Assembly: GCF_028737205.1 (NCBI RefSeq) | Contig: NZ_JAQZAL010000005.1 | Coordinates: 158,308 to 222,307 of the forward strand | Direction of reading: 5' to 3' | DNA from: Actinomycetospora lutea | Lineage (GTDB): Bacteria; Actinomycetota; Actinomycetes; Mycobacteriales; Pseudonocardiaceae | DNA length: 64,000 nt | In this document: in pieces, positions 54,290 through 62,219 of the stretch | Position numbering within the stretch: the first letter of the stretch is position 1 | Layout of the letters: each line of letters starts with the position of its first letter | The notes under the pieces: generated by a model | Seen by the model: the letters and a program-made list of their open reading frames with translations, nothing else | Databases searched by the model: none | What the model was told of the DNA's origin: nothing | Made by a program: the position numbers and the translations under genes

Positions 54290-55102
54290 TCAGAACCGCG
54301 CGGTCCCGGTGACCGCGTCGCGTCCGTCCGCGTGCCGCAGGGCGAACCGGCCGTCGTCGCACGCGACCGGGGTGACGACGTCGCCGGCCACGACCGTCGC
54401 GCGGAAGCGGGCGTCGAACGCGGCGAGCGTCGCGCCGGGGTGCCGCGCGGTGACGTGGGTCAGGGCGTAGGCGAGGTTCGCCGGGCCCTGGTTGACGCAG
54501 GCGCGCCCGAGACCCACCGCGGCGGCGGCGTCCGGGTCGAGGTGGATCGGGTTCGGGTCGCGCAGCAGCAGCGCCAGCAGCTTCATCTCGTCGGCGCGGA
54601 CGGTGATCGGGGATCCGAGGTGTTCGGTGCTCTCCGCGGTCCGCTCCGGAGGCCGGTCGGCCGCGGGCGCGTCGGTCACCCCGGGCCGCGGCAGCAGGAA
54701 GCCGTAGGTCGCGGTGAGCACCGGGGCGCCGTCGCGGCGCAGGTCGAGCACCATCTCCACCTCGTCGACCACACCGAGGACGCGCCCCCGCCGGCGCCGG
54801 ACGGCGGTGATGCCGCCCCGCACCTCGTGCTCGACGTCGAGCACCAGCGGCCCGGCGAGGCGCGCCCCGAACCGCCCGAGCAACGGGCCGTCCTCCAGCC
54901 GGCACCCGAAGCTGTCGAACAGCCCCGCCAGCGTCATCCCCATCCCCCGCTGCGGGGCGAGGAACGCCCAGATCGGGTGCGGGTGCTCGTCGCGCGGGGC
55001 GCGCACGGCGTCGTGCATCAGCAGGCTCTCGTAGCCCTCGACGCGGCAGGTGCCGCCGGGCAGGCGGCGGCCGGCGAGCGCCTCGGGCGCGGGTGCCGTC
55101 AC
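54290..55102 (-). CDS. double-hotdog acyl-CoA dehydratase/MaoC-like protein
   Basis: 270 residues. The C-terminal half (LLLRDPNPIHLDPDAAAAVG, VNQGPANLAYALTHV) is a MaoC/R-hydratase hotdog, with DPNPIH at the position of the hydratase-2 catalytic Asp/His motif. The N-terminal half looks like a second, diverged hotdog. It probably hydrates or dehydrates an enoyl-CoA/3-hydroxyacyl-CoA. The GTG overlaps the stop of the upstream acyl-CoA synthetase gene (GTGA). Thioesterase activity is a less likely alternative. Confidence 0.78.
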   Translation of the reverse strand: MTAPAPEALAGRRLPGGTCRVEGYESLLMHDAVRAPRDEHPHPIWAFLAPQRGMGMTLAGLFDSFGCRLEDGPLLGRFGARLAGPLVLDVEHEVRGGITAVRRRRGRVLGVVDEVEMVLDLRRDGAPVLTATYGFLLPRPGVTDAPAADRPPERTAESTEHLGSPITVRADEMKLLALLLRDPNPIHLDPDAAAAVGLGRACVNQGPANLAYALTHVTARHPGATLAAFDARFRATVVAGDVVTPVACDDGRFALRHADGRDAVTGTARF

Positions 55103-56694
55103 GCGCCGACCCGCGGCGCCTCGGTGATGCCCGCGGCCGCGAGCTCCTCGGCGATCCGGCCGCGCAGCTCGACCTTGCGGATCTTCGTGCCGGACATGGG
55201 CCACGCGTCGACGAAGCGCACGTAGCGCGGCACGCGGAAGCTCGCGATCCGCCCGACGCAGTGGGCGATCAGCTCCTCGGCGGTCGCGGTGGCGCCCGGC
55301 GCGAGCTGGACGAACGCGGCGGGCACCTCGACGTAGCGGGCGTCGGGCGCGGCCACGACGGCGACGACGCCGACCGCGGGGTGGGTCAGCAGGTGGTTCT
55401 CGATCTCGGCGGCCGACACGTTCTCGCCGCCGACCTTGAGCATGTCCTTCAGGCGCGTGCGGAACGTGACCCGGCCGTCGGCGTCGACGGTGACGACGTC
55501 GCCGGTGTGCACCCAGCGCTGCGCGTCGATCGTCGCGGCCGTGGCCTCGGGGTCGCGGAAGTACCCGTCGAACGCCGTCGGTCCGCGGAAGAGCAGCTCG
55601 CCCGGGGTGTCGGGCGGCAGGTCGGCACCCGTTTCCGGGTCGACGACGCGCACGCTCATCCCCGGCATCGGGTGGCCGCCGGTGGTCAGCCGGGCGTCGA
55701 GCGGGTCGTCGATCCGGCCCAGCGCGAGGAACGCCGACGACTCGGTCATCGCCACGCACGAGACGTGTACCGCCTGCGGGACGCGGTCGGCCATCGTGCG
55801 CAGCCGCTCGGGCACCCCGACGGCCATGACGAGCCGGATCCGGTGCAGGTCGCGGTCGGTGAAGTCGGGGCGGTCGAGCACCGGCATCCAGATCGTCTCG
55901 AAGGCCGCGAGCGCCACGGTGACCCGCTCGGACTCGAGCAGCGCGGGCGTGGTGGTCGGGTCGAAGAAGCCGGGGTGGACGAACGCGGCGCGCGCGGTCA
56001 GCGCCGCGAGCGCGAACGTGATGCCGCCGCCGTGGAACAGCGGGATCGCGGTCCAGATGCGGTCGGAGGGCGTGAGCGCCATCCGCTCGGCGATCCCGGC
56101 CGCGAGCCGCACGAGCGCCTCGTGCGAGAGCAGCGCGCCCTTCGGCGCCGCGGTCGTGCCGGAGGTGTAGACGAGCACGGCGGCGTCGCGGACACGGGTG
56201 CCGGCCTGGGCCGTGTCGACATCGGGCGCGACGGGTCCCGTGTCGTGATCCCCCAGTTCCGCGAGCGTCACCAGCGCCCGCAGCTCCGGCGCGGGCCCCG
56301 CGTCGACGGCGCGGCGGGCGAGGTCGTCGAGGTCGGGCGCGCCGGGCGTCGACGGCGACGCGGTGACGACGAGCGCGGCACCGGAGTGCACGACCACGTG
56401 ACGCACCTCGTCGGGCAGGTAGCGGGCGTTCACGGGCACCGCGACCGCCCCGACGCGGGTCACCGCGAGCAGCAGCGCGACGAGGTCGGCCGACGCGGGC
56501 AGCAGCAGCGCCACCCGGTCGCCCGCGGTGACGCCGAGCGCGAGCAGCGCCGCGGCGTGGCGCACGGAGCGTTCGGCGAGCGCGCCGACGGTGAGCCGCT
56601 CGCCGTCGGCGAAGACGAGGGCCTCGGCGTGCGGGTCGAGGGCGGCGGACTCGTCGACCAGCTCGTGCAGCGTGGTCACCCGCGCGCGCGTCAT
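55099..56694 (-). CDS. acyl-CoA synthetase (AMP-forming)
   Basis: 531 residues. Adenylation motifs VLVYTSGTTAAPKGALLSH near residue 160, IPLFHGGGITFALAAL, WVHTGDVVTV, and the C-terminal Lys in MSGTKIRKVEL. The acid-binding pocket is not interpretable by eye. It activates an acid made in island B, perhaps after ester cleavage. Start ATG overlaps the upstream P450 stop (ATGA), and its own stop overlaps the MaoC start (GTGA), so all three are translationally coupled. Confidence 0.93.
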   Translation of the reverse strand: MTRARVTTLHELVDESAALDPHAEALVFADGERLTVGALAERSVRHAAALLALGVTAGDRVALLLPASADLVALLLAVTRVGAVAVPVNARYLPDEVRHVVVHSGAALVVTASPSTPGAPDLDDLARRAVDAGPAPELRALVTLAELGDHDTGPVAPDVDTAQAGTRVRDAAVLVYTSGTTAAPKGALLSHEALVRLAAGIAERMALTPSDRIWTAIPLFHGGGITFALAALTARAAFVHPGFFDPTTTPALLESERVTVALAAFETIWMPVLDRPDFTDRDLHRIRLVMAVGVPERLRTMADRVPQAVHVSCVAMTESSAFLALGRIDDPLDARLTTGGHPMPGMSVRVVDPETGADLPPDTPGELLFRGPTAFDGYFRDPEATAATIDAQRWVHTGDVVTVDADGRVTFRTRLKDMLKVGGENVSAAEIENHLLTHPAVGVVAVVAAPDARYVEVPAAFVQLAPGATATAEELIAHCVGRIASFRVPRYVRFVDAWPMSGTKIRKVELRGRIAEELAAAGITEAPRVGA

Positions 56695-57944
56695 CGCGGG
56701 CTCCCCGCGGCGACGCCGTCGTGCACCACCGTCAGCGATCGCTGCGCCCGCGACGCGATCGTCGGCAGGTACTCCGGCTCGCCCTCGACCCGCAGACCGG
56801 GCAGCCGGCGCAGCAGCGTGCCGACGGCGATGCGGGTCTCGATGCGCGCGAGCTGGGCGCCGATGCAGGCGTGGATGCCGCGCCCGAACGCGATGTGCGT
56901 GGCGCGCTCGCGGGCGAGGTCGACGGCATCCGGGTCGGCGAAGCGTTCGGGGTCGCGGTTCGCGCCGCAGAGCAGCAGGTAGACGCGCTCGCCGCGGCGG
57001 ATGGTGCGCCCGCGCAGCTCGTGGTCCTCGATGACCCAGCGCACCAGCACCTTGATCGGCCCGACCAGGCGCAGCGCCTCCTCGACGGCCGGGTTGACCA
57101 GCGCCGGGTCGTCGCGCACGCGGTCGCGCAGCGCGGGGTCGGCGGTGAGCAGGCGGATCGCGTTGGCGATCGCGTTGGTCGTCGTCTCGTGCCCCGCGAA
57201 GAGCAGCAGCGCGCACATGCCGACGAGCTCGTCGTCGGACAGACCGTCCGTGTCGGACCCGTCGCCCGCGATCATCGCCGAGAGCATGTCGCCGCCCGGG
57301 TCGCGGCGGCGGAGCGCGACCAGCTCGCGGAAGTAGGCCGCCATCTCCTCGAGCCCGCGCAGGGCGCGCTCGTGGCGGTCGGGGCGCGCGTCGCCGCCGG
57401 CGCCGAACGCGACGAGGGCGAGCTCGTCGGACCACTCCCGGAACCGGTCGCGGTCCTCCGGCGGCGCGCCGAGCATCTCGGCGATGACGATGGCGGGCAG
57501 CGGGTAGGCGACGCCCGCGATGAGATCCCGGGGGAGGTCGGTGCCCTGGTCGGCCAGGAACCCGTCGACCAGCTCGTCGACGAGGGTCTGGATGCGCTCC
57601 TCCATGGCGGCGATCTGCTGCTGCTTGAACGCCGCCCCGGCCAGGCGCCGCAGGCGGGTGTGCGCGGGCGGGTCGGTGACCACCATCCACTCGCTGATCA
57701 GGGCGAGCATGCGGTGGGAGGCGTCGTGCGACGGCTCGCGGCGCTCCATCAGCGGCCGCACCCGATCCGACGACAGTGCGGGGTGGCGGCACGCGGCGAC
57801 GACGTCGTCGAAGCGCGTCACGAGCCAGGCCCGGTGGGTCGGGCTCCAGTGCACGGGGTCGTGCTCGCGCAGCACCGCGGCGGCCGCGTCGGGGTCGCGC
57901 ACGGCGTCGGGCGCCAGCAGGTCGTCGGGGAGATCGACCGTCAC
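56691..57944 (-). CDS. cytochrome P450 monooxygenase
   Basis: 417 residues, normal for a soluble bacterial P450. I-helix LLLFAGHETTTNAIANAI near residue 240, K-helix ExxR in VEEALRLVGPIKVLVR, and heme loop HIAFGRGIHACIGAQLAR near residue 350 with the Cys ligand. Needs a ferredoxin and reductase, none of which is encoded nearby. Probably hydroxylates the hydrophobic starting substrate of island B. The GTG overlaps the stop of the upstream LLM gene (GTGA). CYP family cannot be assigned by eye. Confidence 0.95.
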   Translation of the reverse strand: MTVDLPDDLLAPDAVRDPDAAAAVLREHDPVHWSPTHRAWLVTRFDDVVAACRHPALSSDRVRPLMERREPSHDASHRMLALISEWMVVTDPPAHTRLRRLAGAAFKQQQIAAMEERIQTLVDELVDGFLADQGTDLPRDLIAGVAYPLPAIVIAEMLGAPPEDRDRFREWSDELALVAFGAGGDARPDRHERALRGLEEMAAYFRELVALRRRDPGGDMLSAMIAGDGSDTDGLSDDELVGMCALLLFAGHETTTNAIANAIRLLTADPALRDRVRDDPALVNPAVEEALRLVGPIKVLVRWVIEDHELRGRTIRRGERVYLLLCGANRDPERFADPDAVDLARERATHIAFGRGIHACIGAQLARIETRIAVGTLLRRLPGLRVEGEPEYLPTIASRAQRSLTVVHDGVAAGSPR

Positions 57945-58930
57945 GTCACACCTCCGAGGGCGGGCACGGGATCGGCGAGGCCGGGCCGCAGGACGTCGGT
58001 GACCAGCTCGAGGTGGCGGTCGACGAGGTCGGCGGGCAGCCCGCCCAGGTCGGCGAAGCAGAAGACGTCGGTGACGGGGTATGTCCCGACCAGCGGGGCC
58101 AGCTGCTCGCGGATCGCCGCCACCGCGTCGTCGGCGGTGCGCACCGTGAGCCTCGGGAAGGTGGCGTCGCCCCCGGACGCGGAGCGGAGCGGAGCCGGAC
58201 CATCTGCTCTGTTGGCGGCCGCGTCGTCGTTGCCGGAGTACGACGCCCGGTTGCGCCGGGCCGCCGCGCGGACCTCCTCCTTCGCGGCGTCCGGGTCGTC
58301 GGCGAGCAGCACGTTGACCAGGCCGCCGAGGCGACCGCGCGTCCGGCCGCCGGCGGCGAGGCCCTCGGCGTACGGCGCGAGCAGCGCCGGGTCGAGCCAC
58401 AGCAGCCCGGCGCCGACGCGCCCGGCCAGCCGCGCCCCGCGCGGACCGCGCGCCCCGACCCACGTCGGCAGCGGGTCCTGCACCGGCGCCGGCGTGACGG
58501 TGCCGTCGGCCCACAGCCCGGGCAGGCGGCGCAGCTGGTCCTCCAGGGTCGTGTAGCGGGCGCGGTGGTCGGCGCCGACGCGGGCGAACTCCGCGGCGCT
58601 CCACCCCGCGCCGACGCCGAGCTCGAGCCGCCCGCCCGAGACCAGGTCGACCACGGCGGCCTGCTCGGCGAGCGTCTCGACAGGCAGCATCGGCCCGATC
58701 ACCACCGCGGTGCCGACGCGCAGGGTGCGGGTGCGCGCGGCGATCGCCGCCGCGGCCGTCAGGGGCGCGGGCAGGTACCCGTCGGCGAAGCCGTGGTGCT
58801 CGGTGACCCACGCGGCCTCGAGCCCGCGCCGCTCGGCGTCGGCGACGCGGTCGAGCGTGCGCGCGTAGACGTCGGCGCCGCGCGTGCCCGGCGGGATGCG
58901 CAGGTCGAGGTAGAGGCCGACGCGGGGCAT
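57941..58930 (-). CDS. LLM class flavin/F420-dependent oxidoreductase
   Basis: 329 residues. TIM-barrel luciferase-like features: GLEAAWVTEHHGFADGYLPA, RTLRVGTAVVIGPMLPVETL, DLVSGGRLELGVGAGWSAAEF. The cofactor (F420 or FMN) cannot be decided from sequence inspection. Residues about 244-252 contain an extra Pro/Ser/Ala segment from interspersed element R5, which reads here on the opposite strand. It is coupled to the NTF2-like gene upstream and the P450 downstream by 1-4 nt overlaps. Role in island B unknown, perhaps a reductase of an unsaturated ketone or acyl-CoA. Confidence 0.87.
   Translation of the reverse strand: MPRVGLYLDLRIPPGTRGADVYARTLDRVADAERRGLEAAWVTEHHGFADGYLPAPLTAAAAIAARTRTLRVGTAVVIGPMLPVETLAEQAAVVDLVSGGRLELGVGAGWSAAEFARVGADHRARYTTLEDQLRRLPGLWADGTVTPAPVQDPLPTWVGARGPRGARLAGRVGAGLLWLDPALLAPYAEGLAAGGRTRGRLGGLVNVLLADDPDAAKEEVRAAARRNRASYSGNDDAAANRADGPAPLRSASGGDATFPRLTVRTADDAVAAIREQLAPLVGTYPVTDVFCFADLGGLPADLVDRHLELVTDVLRPGLADPVPALGGVT
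58174..58201 (+). repeat. interspersed element R5, inside the LLM gene, opposite orientation
   Basis: The segment GAGCGGAGCGGAGCCGGACC with the following AT differs from R4 by one base. The gene is transcribed from the other strand, so the encoded peptide (DGPAPLRSASGGD) differs from R2-R4. Sequence similarity in the left third is weak. Confidence 0.45.
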
Positions 58931-59748
58931 CAGCGACCCCCCAGCGCCTTCGCGAGTCCCAGCCGGTCGCGGACGACCTGGCCGGCGACCACGTGCCCGT
59001 CCGCCACGGTGACGAGCGCGGCGGCGTGCAGCGTCGCCAGAGCCCCGACGTGCTCGTCGAGGCCCGGCAGGCCGCCGCGGTAGGCGCCGCGCACGGTGAC
59101 GTGCAGGGCGGCCCGGTCGCCGGCGGTGAACAGGTCGTCGACGACCACCTCGTCGGCCTCGACCAGCGCCGACGGGTCCCGGCCGTCGTCGAGCACGACC
59201 TCGCCGACCGCGGGCGCCCCCTGCTCCGCCCAGGCGCGGGCCACCTTCTCCACCGCGGTGTCGGGCTCGCGCGCCGGGGTGTCCCAGGGCGCGGGGGCCG
59301 GCGGGGGCACGACGTCCGGGACGCCGTCGGCGAGCTGGCGGCGGCGGGCGAGGTAGTCCTGCTCGACGCGGTTGGCGGTCAGGCGCGTCCCGTTCCACGC
59401 GTAGAGGCCGAGGCCGCGCCAGGCCGCGACGGCGCCGTCGTGGCGCACCGAGGCACCGTGCTCGGAGAACAGCAGCGCCAGGCGCTCCCCGTCGGTGACG
59501 ACGTCGTGGACGGTCAGCCCGAGCCCCGGGAACTGCTCGAGCTGGCGGCGCGTCGCGGGCTTGTAGGCCTCGTCGCGGCCGGCGACCTCGTGCGGGCCCA
59601 TGCGCAGGACGTAGTCGGGCTCCATGATCTCGTCGCACACCGCGAGGTCGTGGGAGTTGGTGTAGTCGACGACGTAGCGGCGCATGAGGGCGATGAAGGG
59701 CTCCACGGTCTTGCCGGGTCGAGCTCCGCTGCGCTTCGTCTCCCTCAC
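58930..59748 (-). CDS. tandem NTF2/SnoaL-like domain protein
   Basis: 272 residues. Two SnoaL-like halves: residues 15-130 (YVVDYTNSHDLAVCDEIMEP, GLGLTVHDVVTDGERLALLF) and 165-272 (AWAEQGAPAVGEVVLDDGRD, GDRAALHVTVRGAYRGGLPG). The family includes isomerases, hydrolases and non-catalytic small subunits. The GTG overlaps the hydratase stop (GTGA), but the first 13 codons are interspersed element R2; an alternative GTG at 59706 would start after it. Role in island B unknown. Confidence 0.8.
   Translation of the reverse strand: MRETKRSGARPGKTVEPFIALMRRYVVDYTNSHDLAVCDEIMEPDYVLRMGPHEVAGRDEAYKPATRRQLEQFPGLGLTVHDVVTDGERLALLFSEHGASVRHDGAVAAWRGLGLYAWNGTRLTANRVEQDYLARRRQLADGVPDVVPPPAPAPWDTPAREPDTAVEKVARAWAEQGAPAVGEVVLDDGRDPSALVEADEVVVDDLFTAGDRAALHVTVRGAYRGGLPGLDEHVGALATLHAAALVTVADGHVVAGQVVRDRLGLAKALGGR
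59716..59744 (-). repeat. interspersed element R2 at the hydratase/NTF2-like gene junction
   Basis: On the minus strand GGGAGACGAAGCGCAGCGGA followed by GCTCGACCC. Best copy of the family; near-identical to R1 (4847-4874). It encodes the first residues of the NTF2-like protein (RETKRSGARPG) if the GTG at 59748 is used. Confidence 0.55.
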
Positions 59749-60521
59749 CGCCCCTCGAACCGTGGCGGGCGCTTCTCGGTGAAGGCCGCGATGCCCTCGG
59801 CGGTGTCGGCGGTCTCCTGCAGCATGGTCACCGCCTCGAGCGAGTAGCCCGTCTCGCCGCGGTCTACGCCGCGGTTGATCATCGTCTTGCCGACGCGCAC
59901 GGCCAGCGGCGCGGCCCGGGCGATGCGCTCGCCGAGCGCGACGGCCTCGTCGAGCAGGGCGTCGTGCGCCACGACCCTCTGCACCAGGCCGACGCGCTCG
60001 GCGGTCGCGGCGTCGAGCCGCTCGCCGGCGAGCACCATCCACTTCGTCCAGTGCCGGCCCATCACCGCCGGCCCGCGCAGCACGCCGAAGCCCGGGACCA
60101 GACCGATCCCGCTCTCGGGCATGGCGAACGCCGCGCGCTCGGAGGCGAGCACCAGGTCGCACGCCAGCGCCAGCTCGCAGCCGCCGCCGAAGGCGTAGCC
60201 GTTGACCGCGGCGATCACCGGCAGCGGCGACTCCTCGATCGCCGCGAACGTGCGCAGGCAGTCGGCCTGGAACGCGCGCTTGGCCGCGGTGCCCTCGAGC
60301 TCGCCGAAGCCCGCGATGTCGCCGCCCGCGGAGAACGCCTTGTCGCCGGCGCCGGTGAGCACCACCGCGCGCGTCGTGCCGGACGCCTCGAGCCGGGACA
60401 GCGCGTCGCGCATCTGCGGCCAGAACGCCTCGGTGAGCGCGTTGAGCTTCTCGGGCCGGTCGAGGTGGATCACCGCCACCGGGCCGTCGTCCTTGACCGT
60501 GATCTCGGTGTACTCGCTCAT
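59745..60521 (-). CDS. enoyl-CoA hydratase/isomerase family protein
   Basis: 258 residues, normal crotonase length. VAVIHLDRPEKLNALTEAFW, LTGAGDKAFSAGGDIAGF and VNGYAFGGGCELALACDL. By eye alignment, the Glu144 equivalent is present (FAMPESGIGLVPG), while the Glu164 position is not Glu (HWTKWMVL). Beside acyl-CoA carboxylase genes it could be a glutaconyl-CoA-type hydratase as in leucine/isoprenoid breakdown, or a decarboxylase. Start overlaps the carboxyltransferase stop (ATGA). Confidence 0.88.
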   Translation of the reverse strand: MSEYTEITVKDDGPVAVIHLDRPEKLNALTEAFWPQMRDALSRLEASGTTRAVVLTGAGDKAFSAGGDIAGFGELEGTAAKRAFQADCLRTFAAIEESPLPVIAAVNGYAFGGGCELALACDLVLASERAAFAMPESGIGLVPGFGVLRGPAVMGRHWTKWMVLAGERLDAATAERVGLVQRVVAHDALLDEAVALGERIARAAPLAVRVGKTMINRGVDRGETGYSLEAVTMLQETADTAEGIAAFTEKRPPRFEGR

Positions 60522-62131
60522 CGACCCCCCTGGTGGCCCGTGCGGTGCGGCCGCTCGCCCCACGCGATCTCGATGCTGGTGGCGATCACGTGGCGGGTCG
60601 CGGCGGGCGCGATGACGTCGTCGAGCGAGAGGTGCGCGGCGGCCTCCCACGGCTCGGACTCGGCGACCCACTCGGCGGTCAGCTCGGCGGCCCGGGCGTC
60701 GCGGGCCTCCGGGCCGTCCTCGTCGAGCAGGCGGTCGAGCGCGCGGCGGTGCACGGTGCGGATGCCGGTCTCGGGTGCCATGAACCCCATCTCGGCGGTG
60801 GGCCAGGCGTAGAGGAAGTCCGGCCGGGTGGGGCGTCCGCCCATGGCGAAGTGCCCGCCGCCGTAGGCCTTGCGCAGCACCACGCCGACGCGCGGCACGG
60901 CGGCGCGGGCGATGCGCGACACCGTGCGCTCGTAGGCGTGCAGGATGCCGGCGCGCTCGGCCTGGCTGCCGATCATCAGGCCGGGCACGTCGTGCAGGAA
61001 CACCAGCGGCAGCCCGAAGGTGTCGCAGAGGTCGACGAAGTCGTGCTCCTTGGCCAGCGACTCGGGGTCGAGCGCGCCGGCGCGGACCAGCGGCTGGTTG
61101 GCGACGATCCCCACCGGCCGGCCCTCGATCCGGGCGAGCGCGCACAGCAGGCTCGGGCCCCACCCGTCGGCCCAGGGCAGCACCGAGTCCGCGTCGGCGA
61201 CGGCGGCGAGCACCTCGCGCATGTCGTAGCCCGCGCGGGCGCCGGTGGGCACCACGTCGGCGAGCTCGGCGGGCGCGCGGGCCGGCGCCACGGGCTCGCT
61301 CACCGGCGCGGGCCGCGCGGCGTTCGACGGCAGGTAGGACAGGAACGCGCCGAGCGCGGCGAGGGCGTCGTGCTCGGTGTCGACGACGAGGTGCGCGTTG
61401 CCCGCGGCCGTCGCCGCCCCGGGACCGCCGAGCTCGTCGTCGGACAGGCGCTCGCCGATCGCGGGCTCGACCACCGACGGCCCCGAGAGCGCCACCGAGG
61501 AGCCGCGGGTCATGACGACGTAGTGCGCGGTCGCGGCGTGCAGCGCTGAGTCGCCGTAGCTCGGGCCGAGGACCGCCGCCGCGCGCGGGACGGCCGGGGA
61601 GCCGTCGGTGGCACCGAGGAAGCTCGTGAAGTCCAGGGGCAGGCCGGAGAACCGCCAGCCCATGACGTCGGGCATGCGCCCGCCGTCGGCGTCGCAGAGC
61701 AGCACGAGCGGGAAGCCGCCGCGCTGGGCGTGCTCGATGAGCCGGCCCTGCTTGCGCATGCTGATCGGCGCCGTCGTGCCCGCCACCGCCGTCGCGTCGA
61801 TGCCGATCACCCCGACCCGGCGCCCGTCGAGCGTGCCGAACCCGGTGACGACCGCGTCGCCGGGCACCGGCTTGTCGCGCCGGATCTCCGGCTCGGCCAG
61901 CGCGCCGATCTCGAACCAGGTCCCGGCGTCGACCACCGCCGCGACCCGCTCGCGCACGGTCATGCGGCCGGACGCGTGGTGGCGCGCGATCGCCTGCTCG
62001 CCGCCCATGGCCTCGGCGGCGGCGCGGCGACGGTCGAGCTCGGCCTGCGCGGCGTCCATGCCGGAGCGGGGCGCGTCGTCCGGGGGCGCCTCGTGACCGT
62101 TGGCGCGCCCTCCGGCGTGCTCGACTGGCAC
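60518..62131 (-). CDS. acyl-CoA carboxylase, carboxyltransferase (beta) subunit
   Basis: 537 residues, standard for the AccD/PccB/MccB type. N-terminal TVRERVAAVVDAGTWFEIGA, oxyanion-forming GIDATAVAGTTAPISMRKQG, and C-terminal half LPLVFLHDVPGLMIGSQAER and VVLRKAYGGGHFAMGG. It transfers CO2 from biotin to an acyl-CoA; neither half allows the substrate (acetyl-, propionyl-, methylcrotonyl- or geranyl-CoA) to be fixed by eye. The biotin carboxylase is encoded divergently 88 bp away. AGGAGGCACC precedes the GTG. First gene of the minus-strand operon of island B. Confidence 0.93.
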   Translation of the reverse strand: MPVEHAGGRANGHEAPPDDAPRSGMDAAQAELDRRRAAAEAMGGEQAIARHHASGRMTVRERVAAVVDAGTWFEIGALAEPEIRRDKPVPGDAVVTGFGTLDGRRVGVIGIDATAVAGTTAPISMRKQGRLIEHAQRGGFPLVLLCDADGGRMPDVMGWRFSGLPLDFTSFLGATDGSPAVPRAAAVLGPSYGDSALHAATAHYVVMTRGSSVALSGPSVVEPAIGERLSDDELGGPGAATAAGNAHLVVDTEHDALAALGAFLSYLPSNAARPAPVSEPVAPARAPAELADVVPTGARAGYDMREVLAAVADADSVLPWADGWGPSLLCALARIEGRPVGIVANQPLVRAGALDPESLAKEHDFVDLCDTFGLPLVFLHDVPGLMIGSQAERAGILHAYERTVSRIARAAVPRVGVVLRKAYGGGHFAMGGRPTRPDFLYAWPTAEMGFMAPETGIRTVHRRALDRLLDEDGPEARDARAAELTAEWVAESEPWEAAAHLSLDDVIAPAATRHVIATSIEIAWGERPHRTGHQGGR

Positions 62132-62174
62132 GGTGCCTCCTGCGTGGCGTGACGTGGCTCTCGCGGCGACGGTA

Positions 62175-62200
62175 ATCTACCATCCGGCCGTTTGGTAGAT
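62175..62200. promoter_or_regulatory. island B operator 1, near-perfect 26-bp palindrome
   Basis: Arms ATCTACCA and TGGTAGAT surround a CGGCCG centre; 22 of 26 positions are self-complementary. It lies between the divergent carboxylase subunit genes (44 nt from one start, 20 nt from the other), fitting a TetR-type operator that controls both directions. Confidence 0.75.
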
Positions 62201-62219
62201 GACTCCTCAGGAGGTCGCG

